Assembly (NCBI GenBank): GCA_963756365.1
Contig: CAVWNF010000003.1
Coordinates: forward strand, 1,798,001-1,862,000
Reading direction: 5' to 3'
Source of the DNA: WHTI01 sp963756365
GTDB lineage: Bacteria > Actinomycetota > CADDZG01 > WHSQ01
Length of the DNA: 64,000 bases
The notes under the pieces were generated by a model that was not told where the DNA came from, made no database searches, and saw only the letters and a program-made list of their open reading frames with translations. A program made the translations under genes and the position numbers. Shown here in pieces: positions 18,063-26,410 of this stretch (its first letter is position 1; each line of letters opens with the position of its first letter).

Positions 18063-18793
18063 CAGCGGTCACCTCCCGGCTCGAGTTCGAACTCGTAGCC
18101 TTCTTCCTCGATCCGTTCCTGCGCGAGCTTCAGAAGGGTTCGCTGAAAGTGATTCGCCACGAGCGATGAAGTTGCGGGCAACATCTTCCGGAATGCCTCG
18201 ACCAATCGTTCGGCCGCTTCATCCTCGTTGTCGGTCTTCGCGCGGATCGGGTCTCTGACGAAGGTGACGAACATCTCGACCGCCTGAGCCGCGACCTTTC
18301 GCATCGCGGCATCGTGGGTCCGGGCAAGGTCCAGCAGTTCGCTGAGGGGGAGACCCGCTTCCAAGAGAGCCAGGCCGGCGGAAACGGCAGCGGCATCTGC
18401 ATCGGTGTATCGAGATTCGCCGTCGATCCTCCTGGCCGAGATCAATCCCTCTCTCTCGATCGCCGCGAGGAGTGCGGGAGAGACGCCGGTGCGCTCGGCG
18501 AGCTCCTCGACGCTCAGACCCGTGGTCCCATCGGTTCCACCTGCGACCGCCGACACCAGGGCTTCGTCGGCCGCATCGGCCGTTCCCGACACCAGCCTCT
18601 TGATGGACGCCAAGGTGAACCCCTTGTCCTTCAGTTCACGGATGCGCGTGAGGCGCTCGGCATGAACGTCCGAGTACCAGGCGATCCGCCCCTCCCGTTC
18701 GGGCGCGGGCAAGAGCCCCTGCGCCTGATAGAAGCGCACGGTGTCCACGCTGACGTCACAGCGGGCAGCGAGGTCGTCGACCCTGAATCGCAT
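18062..18793 (-). CDS. MerR family regulator with two MerR-type DNA-binding segments
   Basis: About 243 aa. The N-terminal winged helix is RVDDLAARCDVSVDTVRFYQAQGLL...RIAWYSDVHAERLTRI. A second copy follows at about residues 95-160: LSVEELAERTGVSPALLAAIEREGLI...SRYTDADAAAVS. A helical C-terminus of unknown ligand preference follows, with no Cys cluster of a metal sensor. ATG 18793 is favoured; a TTG two codons upstream is possible. Translationally coupled to menG, so it may tune menaquinone supply, but its targets are unknown. Confidence 0.85.
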   Translation of the reverse strand: MRFRVDDLAARCDVSVDTVRFYQAQGLLPAPEREGRIAWYSDVHAERLTRIRELKDKGFTLASIKRLVSGTADAADEALVSAVAGGTDGTTGLSVEELAERTGVSPALLAAIEREGLISARRIDGESRYTDADAAAVSAGLALLEAGLPLSELLDLARTHDAAMRKVAAQAVEMFVTFVRDPIRAKTDNEDEAAERLVEAFRKMLPATSSLVANHFQRTLLKLAQERIEEEGYEFELEPGGDR

Positions 18794-18860
18794 GAGCAAC
18801 CACTCTACGAGTGATCGCTAGGAACGTGGAACCCCGCCCGACCGAGCACGGAGCCCAGCA

Positions 18861-19187
18861 CTAGGAAAGGAGGGTTGAGAGCTCCCGATAGAAGCGGCCC
18901 CGGGGGTAGGGGGTGCAGCCGGCGGTTCGGGCCCGGTCGGCTATCTCGGGGGCTATGTGCGAGAAGAATCCGAGTATCCGGAGGCCGGGGTTCGACTCGG
19001 CGAGTGCTCCGATCGTCGGCAGAACCTCCTCGCCCCCACGATCGAGATCGATGATCACGGTCTCGAGATCCTCCAGCCCTGGATCGAAGCTCTCATGGGT
19101 GGCGCTGTGGACCGTCTTCCCAAGGCTCTCAGCGGTCGAGCGGATGCGCTCGAACGCGAGCAGGTCGGCATCGATCACGACGATCAT
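18861..19187 (-). CDS. Degenerate receiver-like (CheY fold) protein
   Basis: 108 aa. It starts MIVVIDADLLAFERIRSTAESLG and has the strand TVIIDLDRGGEE in the position of the phosphoacceptor Asp, then LRILGFFSH and a C-terminal AGCTPYPRGRFYREL in place of the usual Lys-Pro turn. The absence of the conserved Lys and the DD pocket suggests a pseudo-receiver acting by protein contact. ATG 19187 is chosen because the upstream residues are not receiver-like. It diverges from the E2-like gene across 62 bp. Confidence 0.7.
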   Translation of the reverse strand: MIVVIDADLLAFERIRSTAESLGKTVHSATHESFDPGLEDLETVIIDLDRGGEEVLPTIGALAESNPGLRILGFFSHIAPEIADRARTAGCTPYPRGRFYRELSTLLS

Positions 19188-19249
19188 GGGGTCCAACCTA
19201 CGCCGACATATGCTGACCGTCCGAGCAGAGCAGGCCACCGGGGGGTGGG

Positions 19250-20071
19250 ATGTCCGAGTCGAACAACAAGGCCGACAAGGTCAAGATCAAGGGCTGGCGC
19301 AAGCTCGCCGCCGCGACCTGGGGGGTTCCTAACGATCCTCAGATCTACGGCGATCTCGAGATCGATGCGACCCGACTCCTTGCGTTCATGAAAGATGCTC
19401 AGGAGGCGTCAGGCACCAAACTCACGATCACGCACATGGTTGGTAAGGCGATCGCTCACGCTCTTGGCGAGCATCCCGAACTGAACGTCCGTCTGTACCG
19501 GGGGCACTTCGTAGCGCGGGAGACCGTCGACATCTTCTTCATCGTCTCCGCCGATGCGGGAGCGGAACTCTCCGGGGTCAAGGTCGTGAACGCGGACAAG
19601 AAGGGTGCTGTCGAGATCGCCCAGGAGCTCGCCGGCCGAGCGACGAAGATCCGGACCGGCACGGACGAGGAGTTCGGCAAGACGAAGTCCATGCTGTCCA
19701 AGACGCCAACGAGGTTGCTCAACCTCTCGATGCGGGCCGCCGCGTGGATAACCACGGATAGGGACAAGGACCTCAAGAAGCGAGGACTCCCCCGCCAGCC
19801 GTTCGGCTCGGCCATGATCACCTCGGTCGGGATGTTCGGCATCCAACACGCCTACGCACCGCTGTCGCCCTACTACCGGATCCCATTCCTGGTTCTGGTG
19901 GGCGAGGTGACCGACAAGCCGGTCGTCGTCGACGGTGAAGTTGTAGTGCGCCCGATGCTGACGCTCGCCGCCACGATGGACCACCGCTACGTCGACGGCT
20001 TCCACGCCGCGAAACTAGCGAAGCACGTCCGCGCGTACTGCGCCGACCCAACAAGCTTCGAGCCTGCCTGA
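19250..20071 (+). CDS. Stand-alone 2-oxoacid dehydrogenase acyltransferase (E2) catalytic domain
   Basis: 273 aa corresponding to the catalytic domain of E2 subunits only. It has ITHMVGKAIAHALGEHPELN, GSAMITSVGMFGI and the active-site motif MDHRYVDGFHAAKLAK with His at about 245 and Asp at about 249. The usual N-terminal lipoyl and E3-binding domains are absent, and no E1 or E3 genes are adjacent, so it cannot work as a normal complex core by itself. It may act as a CoA-dependent acyltransferase on another lipoylated or small-molecule substrate. A GGGGGTGG run precedes ATG 19250. Domain certain, role unknown. Confidence 0.88.
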   Translation: MSESNNKADKVKIKGWRKLAAATWGVPNDPQIYGDLEIDATRLLAFMKDAQEASGTKLTITHMVGKAIAHALGEHPELNVRLYRGHFVARETVDIFFIVSADAGAELSGVKVVNADKKGAVEIAQELAGRATKIRTGTDEEFGKTKSMLSKTPTRLLNLSMRAAAWITTDRDKDLKKRGLPRQPFGSAMITSVGMFGIQHAYAPLSPYYRIPFLVLVGEVTDKPVVVDGEVVVRPMLTLAATMDHRYVDGFHAAKLAKHVRAYCADPTSFEPA

Positions 20072-20074
20072 CGA

Positions 20075-20108
20075 ACAAGAAAAACACCCCGGCCAGATGG
20101 CCGGGGTG
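20075..20108 (-). terminator. Rho-independent terminator for the duplicated lipoprotein gene
   Basis: Perfect 10-bp stem caccccggcc / ggccggggtg (20085-20108) with a 4-base loop. On the minus strand it is followed by TTTTTCTTGTT, so it ends transcription of the lipoprotein gene. On the plus strand there is no U-tract for the E2-like gene. Confidence 0.9.
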
Positions 20109-20159
20109 CCTCTCCGGAGCGGTAAAGGGGTAAGAAACCGCTCCTGGGGGGAACTGGTG

Positions 20160-21425
20160 CTAGTTCGTGAAGTTCTCCGGGAACTGCTTGACGATCGCTC
20201 CCGCCAGCACCGAAGCCAGCACGGTGTTGTGGTGAGCAGAGTTGTTCAGCTCACTGAATGCCGTGGCTGCATCCCCGGCGACCAGTGCATCGATCGCAGC
20301 GAACAAGGTCGCAGCGTGCTCGACGAGACCCTCGGCGATCGCATCCGCCGACACTGCCCCTTCGGTCGCACCCTCGATCAGCTCACCGAAGTCGGTGCGG
20401 TACGAGTCGAGACCGGACTTGGCCTTCTTGGCGCCGGCCTTGTCACCACTCGCCTGAGCGACGGTGTAGTCGACGAAGAAGCCGATGTGCTTGCGCCACA
20501 GTGGAAGGAACGCGTCCTTCGCACCCGGGTACACCGAGTCGATCGTGTCGCCCAATGCGATCGAGTTCACGTCGAGGGCGTTGGCTGCGGCCTTGAACTC
20601 GGGAGAGTCAAGTCCGTTGCTGAGGCCCATCGAGATCGTGATCCCGGCAAGGTAGACGTGGTCGTCGAGCAGGTGAGTAAGGGCGACCTGAAGCTGCGAG
20701 GCAGCACCATCGGCGGCACCCGGGAAGTTGTCCGGCTGCGACGCTGCGATCCCGCCAGCAAGTGCGGTGGCGGTCATAGGCATGTGCGCTGCAGCCTCTC
20801 GGAGCAGGTCGAAGGCCTTGCCGTCACCCTTCACGACAGAGTCGATCGTTGCGAACAGGCTCTCAACGTGGGGGATCAGTTCCTCTGCAACTGCATCAGC
20901 AGGAAGCTCTCCACCGGTCGCGCCTTCGATGAGTTCACCGAAGTCGGTGCGGTAGCCGTCGAGGGCAGACTTGGCCTTCTTGGCGCCGGCCTTGTCGCCA
21001 CTCGCCTGAGCGACGGTGTAGTCAACGAAGAAGCCGATGTGCTTGCGCCACAGTGGAAGGAACGCGTCGCGTGCCTCGTCGCCGTAGATGCCGCCGATCG
21101 CGTCACCAAGAGCGACCGTGTTCTTGTCGAGCTGAGCGGCCGCGGCCTCGAACTCAGGTGAGTCGAGCCCGTTGCTGACGCCCTGAACGATCGTGATGCC
21201 GGCCTGGTAGACGTGGCTGTCGAGCAAGCTCGTCAGCGCTTGCGTCAGGGCAGGGGCTCCGGAGTCGAGTGCGACCGGATCGGTCGAAGGCTCTTCCATC
21301 GGGCTTTCTGTTCCGTCACCTGAACCGGTGGCGGTGGTGTCTGGGTCACTCTGGGCACAAGCAGCTCCGAGGAGCATCATGGCCATGAGCGCACCGAACA
21401 GGCGAAGCAGTTTGCTGTTGCGCAT
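20160..21425 (-). CDS. Lipoprotein with a tandemly duplicated helical domain
   Basis: 421 aa. The signal peptide with lipobox LLGAAC is followed by an acidic/Thr-rich spacer and two copies of a domain of about 170 residues. Each copy has LTSLLDSHVYQAGITI-like, FLPLWRKHIGFFVDYTVAQ and DFGELIEGAT segments and conserved His (HVY, RKHIGF, and PHVESLF or EHAATLF) on predicted helices, suggesting a four-helix bundle that might bind metal or haem. The family is not recognised with certainty. ATG 21425 is favoured by GGGAG and the signal peptide. Terminators flank both ends, so it is probably monocistronic. The cupredoxin gene lies directly upstream on the same strand. Confidence 0.8.
   Translation of the reverse strand: MRNSKLLRLFGALMAMMLLGAACAQSDPDTTATGSGDGTESPMEEPSTDPVALDSGAPALTQALTSLLDSHVYQAGITIVQGVSNGLDSPEFEAAAAQLDKNTVALGDAIGGIYGDEARDAFLPLWRKHIGFFVDYTVAQASGDKAGAKKAKSALDGYRTDFGELIEGATGGELPADAVAEELIPHVESLFATIDSVVKGDGKAFDLLREAAAHMPMTATALAGGIAASQPDNFPGAADGAASQLQVALTHLLDDHVYLAGITISMGLSNGLDSPEFKAAANALDVNSIALGDTIDSVYPGAKDAFLPLWRKHIGFFVDYTVAQASGDKAGAKKAKSGLDSYRTDFGELIEGATEGAVSADAIAEGLVEHAATLFAAIDALVAGDAATAFSELNNSAHHNTVLASVLAGAIVKQFPENFTN
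20416..20516. repeat. 101-bp near-identical internal repeat, copy 1 (second domain)
   Basis: Differs from 20968-21068 at only two positions, offset by 552 bp. It encodes the most conserved segment (WRKHIGFF region) of the second domain. Flanking parts of the two domains are much more divergent, which points to recent gene conversion. Confidence 0.85.
20968..21068. repeat. 101-bp near-identical internal repeat, copy 2 (first domain)
   Basis: Partner of 20416-20516 inside the lipoprotein gene, encoding the same segment of the first domain. Two mismatches in 101 bases. Confidence 0.85.
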
Positions 21426-21478
21426 GTTGCAGCACTCCCTTTCGTTGTCGTTCGTACGGTTGCTGGTAGTTCGCAAGC

Positions 21479-21504
21479 AAAAGGCCGGGCGTATTGCCCG
21501 GCCT
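21479..21504 (-). terminator. Rho-independent terminator after the cupredoxin gene
   Basis: 9-bp stem aggccgggc / gcccggcct (21482-21504) with a 5-base loop. On the minus strand it is followed by TTTTGCTT. It separates the cupredoxin gene from the duplicated lipoprotein gene downstream. Confidence 0.88.
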
Positions 21505-21527
21505 CGGTATTTCTTCGTACGCGTTTG

Positions 21528-21938
21528 CTATTCGACGGTGATCGACGCCGTCATCCCAGGATGGATGCCGCAGAAGTAGTCGTAGGTCCCTGCTTCTTCG
21601 AAAGTGAACGAGAAGTCGTCTCCCGAGGACAGCATCTGATCGAAGGTTCCATCGGGCTGCGCTTCGGTGTTGTCACTGACACCTGGGACCCCTTGTTCTT
21701 GCGGGACCCCCGACGTGACGGTGTGATCGACGTCATCCTCGTTGTTCCATGTGATGGCCTCACCCGTCGAGATCGTCACATCACCAGGTTGGAACATGAT
21801 GTTGCGAAGCGCGACCTCGGTCCCAGCTTCTGCCCCGCCAGCGGCGGGAGTTGATCCGCTGTCCCCCGAGCACGCGCCCATCACGAGCGCTGCGAGCGGG
21901 ATAAGGATGAGCGATGTGGTCTTCCTCTTTATCTGCAT
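21528..21938 (-). CDS. Cupredoxin (plastocyanin-like) lipoprotein
   Basis: 136 aa. The signal peptide with lipobox LVMGAC indicates an outward-facing lipoprotein. The copper site has the type I ligand order: His in DDVDHTVTSG, then Cys, His and Met in YDYFCGIHPGM. It could carry electrons or chelate copper at the membrane. ATG 21938 places the signal peptide at the N-terminus; upstream in-frame codons overlap the divergent ABC gene. Followed by a terminator and then the duplicated lipoprotein gene. Confidence 0.9.
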   Translation of the reverse strand: MQIKRKTTSLILIPLAALVMGACSGDSGSTPAAGGAEAGTEVALRNIMFQPGDVTISTGEAITWNNEDDVDHTVTSGVPQEQGVPGVSDNTEAQPDGTFDQMLSSGDDFSFTFEEAGTYDYFCGIHPGMTASITVE

Positions 21939-21987
21939 GCAGACGGTTCGGCTCTCCGAGGTGCCTGCGGATTGGAGGTCGGCGATT

Positions 21988-22893
21988 ATGCTCCCGACCA
22001 TGACTAGCGCAGCGATCGACGTGAAGGGGCTCCGCAAGTCCTACGGCACGAACGAGGCCGTACGCGGCATCGACCTGAGGGTCGCCGAAGGTGAGGTCTT
22101 CGCCCTCCTCGGCCCGAACGGAGCCGGCAAGACGACGACGGTCGAGATCCTCGAAGGGTTCCGCGCAAGAACCGCCGGGGAGGTGTCTGTCCTCGGATTC
22201 GATCCGGGTAAAGGCGGGCGGGCCCTCAAGGAGCGCATCGGGATAGTCCTTCAGGAAACGGGGGTCGATCCGTTCCTTACGGTCGCCGAATCGATCGAGA
22301 TGTATCGCGGTTTCTATCCTCATCCGCGTGACATCGATGAGGTGATCGAAGTCGTCGGCCTCACCGAGAAACGCGACGAGCGCGTGAAGAAGCTCTCCGG
22401 GGGCCAGCAACGACGCCTGGATGTCGCGATCGGGCTGGCAGGCGACCCCGACCTCTTGTTCCTCGACGAGCCCACGACCGGGTTCGATCCCTCGGCGAGG
22501 CGCAACGCATGGGGCATGATCAAGAGCCTGAAAGACCTCGGAAAGACGGTCTTACTGACCACTCACTACATGGACGAGGCACAGGTCCTCGCGGACCAGG
22601 TCGGGATCATCCGACAGGGCGAGATCATCGCCCTTGGCCCACCGGCGATCCTCACCGGCGCTGACACCGCCACGCGCATCAGGTTCCGGCCCGCGCCCGG
22701 GGCCTCCCCCGCTGGAGCGACAGCACTCGACGGCGGCCTCGTCGAGATCCGGACCGAGGACCCAACCAGGACACTCCACGAACTGACCTCGATGGCTATC
22801 GAGAACGGGGCTCCCCTCGAGGAGCTGTCGGTGACCAGAGCGTCGCTCGAGGACATCTACCTGGAACTGACCGAAGGATCGACCGATGCGTGA
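21988..22893 (+). CDS. ABC exporter ATP-binding protein
   Basis: 301 aa DrrA-like ATPase of the ABC-2 exporter type. Walker A LLGPNGAGKTTTVE, Q-loop IVLQETGVDP, signature KKLSGGQQRR, Walker B DLLFLDEPTTGFDP and H-loop LLTTHYMDEA are all present, followed by a C-terminal DrrA-type extension. ATG 21988 is preferred because GGAGG lies nine bases upstream; ATG 22000 is the alternative. The gene overlaps its permease by eight bases and diverges from the cupredoxin gene by 49 bp. Confidence 0.93.
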   Translation: MLPTMTSAAIDVKGLRKSYGTNEAVRGIDLRVAEGEVFALLGPNGAGKTTTVEILEGFRARTAGEVSVLGFDPGKGGRALKERIGIVLQETGVDPFLTVAESIEMYRGFYPHPRDIDEVIEVVGLTEKRDERVKKLSGGQQRRLDVAIGLAGDPDLLFLDEPTTGFDPSARRNAWGMIKSLKDLGKTVLLTTHYMDEAQVLADQVGIIRQGEIIALGPPAILTGADTATRIRFRPAPGASPAGATALDGGLVEIRTEDPTRTLHELTSMAIENGAPLEELSVTRASLEDIYLELTEGSTDA

Positions 22894-23666
22894 CCTCTCC
22901 CTGCTGATCACCCAGATCAGGTTCGAGAACCGCTCGTTCTGGCGCAATCCGGCCGCGGCCTTCTTCACGTTCGTGTTCCCTCTGATGTTCCTCGTCATCT
23001 TCAACGTGGCGTTCGGGGGTGACGACGTCGACCTCCCCCACCACGGGCGAGACGTTCTCGGCTTCCAACTTCTTCGTGCCGGCCATCCTGGCGTTCGGAG
23101 TCATCACCGCTACCTACACGAATGTCGCTATGGGTGTGACGTTCAAGCGCGATGAGGGCCAGCTCAAGAAGATCCGTGGAACCCCGCTGCCCGCATGGGT
23201 CTTCCTCGGGGGGCGCATCGCACATGCCATCTTGATCGCGTTCCTGCTAACGATCATCACGGTTGCGTTCGGAGCGGCCTTCTACGGGACCGAGATCCCG
23301 ACGACGACACTGCCCGCTCTCCTGGTCACCCTGTTGGTGGGAACGGGTAGCTTCGCCGCCCTTGGACTCGCTATCACCGGATTCATCCCCAACGCCGAGG
23401 CCGCACCCGCCGTCGTCAACTTCTCGATCCTGCCGCTGTTGTTCCTCAGTGACGTCTTCATCAAGTTCGACGATCCGCCTGTGTGGATCGAATGGGTCGG
23501 CAAGATCTTCCCGGTCAAGCACATCTCTCAGGCGCTACAGACGATCTTCAATCCGTTCGAAACAGGTTCAGGCTTCGAATGGGGGCACCTCGGGGCTGTG
23601 GCCCTCTGGGGGGTCGTCGGAACACTCGTCGCGATCCGGTTCTTCTCGTGGGAGCCAAGGAAGTAG
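22886..23666 (+). CDS. ABC-2 type exporter permease (frameshifted)
   Basis: Membrane partner of the preceding ATPase, about 260 aa with six hydrophobic segments. The N-terminus (RDLSLLITQIRFENRSFWRNP, FFTFVFPLMFLVIFNVAFGG) and the rest (SNFFVPAILAFGVITATYTN, KRDEGQLKKIRGTPLP) are in two frames. They join at a run of five G at about 23013-23017, which looks like a homopolymer indel. The substrate may be a drug or lipid; not predictable. The stop is two bases before the ybaK-like start. Confidence 0.88.
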
Positions 23667-23668
23667 TC

Positions 23669-24133
23669 GTGCACGCCAACGCCCAGAAGGTCCAGGACAC
23701 CCTCCGCTCGTTGGGCAACGACGGCGAGGTCGTCGAGTTCTCGGCCAGCACCCGCACCTCGCAGGAGGCGGCGGACGCTATCGGGACGACCGTCGCGCAG
23801 ATCGCCAAGAGCATGATCTTCGCTCGGGGCGAGACCGGTGTCCTGGTGGTCACCTCGGGGGCGAATCGCGTCTCGACCGCGAAGGTCTCGACGCTGCTCG
23901 GTGGCGCCATCGGGCGAGCGGACGCCGACGCGGTGCGGAAGCTCACCGGCTTCCCGATCGGCGGCGTTCCGCCCATCGGCCACGTTGAGGGTCTCGAGGT
24001 GCTGATCGACGAGGACCTGCTCACGTTCGACGAGGTCTGGGCCGCCGCAGGCACTCCGAACGCCGTGTTCAGAACCACGCCCCAGGCTCTCATCGAGATG
24101 ACCGGTGGCCGGGTCGCGGACATCAAGGAGTGA
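23669..24133 (+). CDS. YbaK/EbsC family aminoacyl-tRNA deacylase-like protein
   Basis: 154 aa of the YbaK/ProX editing-domain family, which hydrolyses mischarged aminoacyl-tRNA such as Cys-tRNA-Pro or Ala-tRNA-Pro. Typical segments are QIAKSMIFARGE, the Lys-containing VSTAKVSTLLG, TGFPIGGVPPIGH and the closing pattern FDEVWAAAGTPNAVF. Start GTG 23669 follows the permease stop directly. It ends five bases before the threonine aldolase gene, so all four genes from 21988 may share a transcript. Confidence 0.9.
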   Translation: MHANAQKVQDTLRSLGNDGEVVEFSASTRTSQEAADAIGTTVAQIAKSMIFARGETGVLVVTSGANRVSTAKVSTLLGGAIGRADADAVRKLTGFPIGGVPPIGHVEGLEVLIDEDLLTFDEVWAAAGTPNAVFRTTPQALIEMTGGRVADIKE

Positions 24134-24137
24134 GTCG

Positions 24138-25166
24138 ATGATCGATCTGTTCAGCGACACGACGACCAGGCCGACGCCCGAGATGCGCGCCGCCATCGCC
24201 TCTGCGGAGGTCGGTGACGAGCAACGGATGCTCGATCCGACCGTCAACAGATTGCAAGAGATGGTGGCGGACATCCTCGGCAAGGAGGCCGCTCTGTTCC
24301 TCCCGACCGGGACGATGTGCAACGCGATCAGCTTCCTCGTGCACTGCCGACCGGGCGACGAGATCCTGATGCACGAGACCGCTCATCCTCTCAACCACGA
24401 AGGGGGTGGCCCGTCGGCGCTGGGCGGTGCGGTCATCACGCCACTCATCGGGGGCCCGCGGGATGTTCACCGCGGATGATGTCCGACGGTGCCATCCGAC
24501 CCGACGATCGCTACTCGCCTCGCACGAAGGTCGTCTCGATCGAGCAGACCTCGAACGCAGGCGGCGGGGCGTGCTGGCCCATCGGGTTGATCGAAGAGGT
24601 CTGCGCTGCGGCGGATGAGAGCGGACTCATCAAGCACATGGACGGGGCCCGGTTGTTCAACGCCGTCGTCGCATCGGGCACGCCCGCGGCCGACTTCGCC
24701 CGACCTTTCGATTCGGTGTGGATCGATCTCAGCAAGGGGCTCGGCGCACCGGTCGGAGGGGTCCTCGCCGGGAGCAACGACTTCATCGCCGAAGCGTGGC
24801 GCCACAAGCAGACGGATGGGCGGGGCGATGCGGCAGGCGGGAGTGATCGCGGCCGCGGGCATCTATGCACTCGAGAACAACATCGAGCGGCTCGCCGACG
24901 ATCACTCCAACGCGAAGATCCTCGCTCGCGGACTCTCGGAGATCGAAGGGATCGAGGTCGATCCCGATTCGATCGAAACCAACATCGTGTTCTTCGACGT
25001 CACCGGGACGGGCATGACGGGCGACGCGTTCGCTGCCGCGATGGAAGACAAGGGCGTTTCGTTCTCGGACATCAGCGGCAACAGCGTGCGCGCGGTGACG
25101 CACATGGACGTCGACAAGAACGACGTCGAGAACGCGGTGGCCCTCGTTCGCGATCTCCTCGGCTAG
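24138..25166 (+). CDS. Low-specificity L-threonine aldolase (three frameshifts)
   Basis: PLP enzyme that cleaves L-threonine or L-allo-threonine to glycine and acetaldehyde. It has LFSDTTTRPTPEMRAAI, GDEQRMLDPTVNRLQ, FLPTGTMCNAISF and the PLP-binding Lys in WIDLSKGLGAPVGGVL, with a small C-terminal domain ending VALVRDLLG. Segments lie in different frames and join near 24465, 24487 and 24814. The continuation GMFTADDV then AIRPDDRYSPRTKVVSIE is normal for the family. About 343 aa when corrected. Three indels in one housekeeping-type gene fit sequencing error better than decay. It overlaps the convergent MFS gene end by four bases. Confidence 0.88.
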
Positions 25167-26404
25167 CGGGCAACGTACCGGCGAAGCGCCGGCATCCATC
25201 CCCACACCGCTGCGGTACCCACGAGACAGACGACTCCTCCGATCACCACGGACGCGGGTGCACCGACCACGCCGGCGAGGACACCGGCCTCCATGTCTCC
25301 GAGGCGCGGGCCCCCGGTCACGACCATGATGTTCACCGAGTTCGTACGGCCCAAGAGCGCGTTGGGGGTCACGACCTGGAGGATCGTGCCGCGGAAGATC
25401 GCGCTGATGACATCCGCGCCACCCGCGACCGCCAGGAAGAACAGGGTCAGCGGCAGCGAGAACAACGAGAGGCCCGCCAGGGCGATCGACACACCCCATA
25501 GGGTCACCGCCCACAGGACCGCGCGACCCTGTCGTCGGATGCGGCCAACCCACCCGGTGGTCAACGCCGCGATCAAGGCTCCGGCGGCGGGTGCTGCGTA
25601 CAGGAGTCCGAGTCCGGCGGCCCCCATCCCGAACGTCCTGCTGGCGAGGGCCGGGAACACCGCCCGCGGCATCCCGAAGATCATCGCCACCAGATCGATG
25701 GAGAAGATCGACATCAGGACCGGGGTGCGGAGCGCGAACCTGAGGCCTTCTCGGATCGATTCGAGTCTCGTGCTGTCGCCAGACTCCGGGAGGTTGGCCG
25801 GAACCCACCTGAGCGCCACGAGAGCGACCACGAACGTGAGGGCGTCCAGCAGGAATACGACCGACAGATCGAACGACGCGATCAGCACGCCGCCGATGGC
25901 GGGGCCGACCATCTGGGTGATCTGGTAGACGACCTGACGCAACGCCATCGCCGCCGGCATCTGCTTGGAGTCCAGCATCGAGGCCACGGTCGCCGAGCGC
26001 GCCGGGCCGTCGATCGCGGTGAGGGCCGAGGTCAGTGCCGTGAATCCGTAGATCCACAGCACGCTGGGCGAGTCGGATGACGCGATGAATGCCAGTCCCA
26101 GTGAGCTGAGCGTCAGACCGATCTGCATCTGCGCCATCAGTTTCCGGCGATCCATCGAGTCGGCGATAGCTCCACCGATCATCGAGAACGCGATCAACGG
26201 CACGATCTCGACCAACCCGATGAGTCCGACCGCGACCGTCGAATCGGTGATGCGGAAGACCTGCCACGCGATCGCGACTATCCGCATCTGGCCCCCGGTC
26301 AGCGAAACGACCTGACCGATCCACACCGCGCGATACGGAACGGATTCCCTCAACGGGGTGATGTCGAGCGCGAGCGCTCTGGCTCGCGACAGGCGCCGGG
26401 ACAC
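25163..26404 (-). CDS. MFS transporter (EntS/MFS_3-like)
   Basis: 413 aa with about 12 transmembrane helices. The N-terminus VPYRAVWIGQVVSLTGGQMRIVAIAWQV, the loop GGAIADSMDRRKLMAQ and the mid-protein RFALRTPVLMSIFSIDLVAM are typical of the exporter group that includes EntS. Start GTG 26404 lies six bases downstream of the glpX stop on the same strand, suggesting cotranscription. Substrate unknown. Confidence 0.88.
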   Translation of the reverse strand: MSRRLSRARALALDITPLRESVPYRAVWIGQVVSLTGGQMRIVAIAWQVFRITDSTVAVGLIGLVEIVPLIAFSMIGGAIADSMDRRKLMAQMQIGLTLSSLGLAFIASSDSPSVLWIYGFTALTSALTAIDGPARSATVASMLDSKQMPAAMALRQVVYQITQMVGPAIGGVLIASFDLSVVFLLDALTFVVALVALRWVPANLPESGDSTRLESIREGLRFALRTPVLMSIFSIDLVAMIFGMPRAVFPALASRTFGMGAAGLGLLYAAPAAGALIAALTTGWVGRIRRQGRAVLWAVTLWGVSIALAGLSLFSLPLTLFFLAVAGGADVISAIFRGTILQVVTPNALLGRTNSVNIMVVTGGPRLGDMEAGVLAGVVGAPASVVIGGVVCLVGTAAVWGWMPALRRYVAR

Positions 26405-26410
26405 GTTCGC

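Noticed and set aside
23528..24322. Long minus-strand open frame opposite the permease, YbaK and aldolase genes
   Set aside because: Shadow frame typical of high-GC DNA; the plus-strand products are recognisable families.
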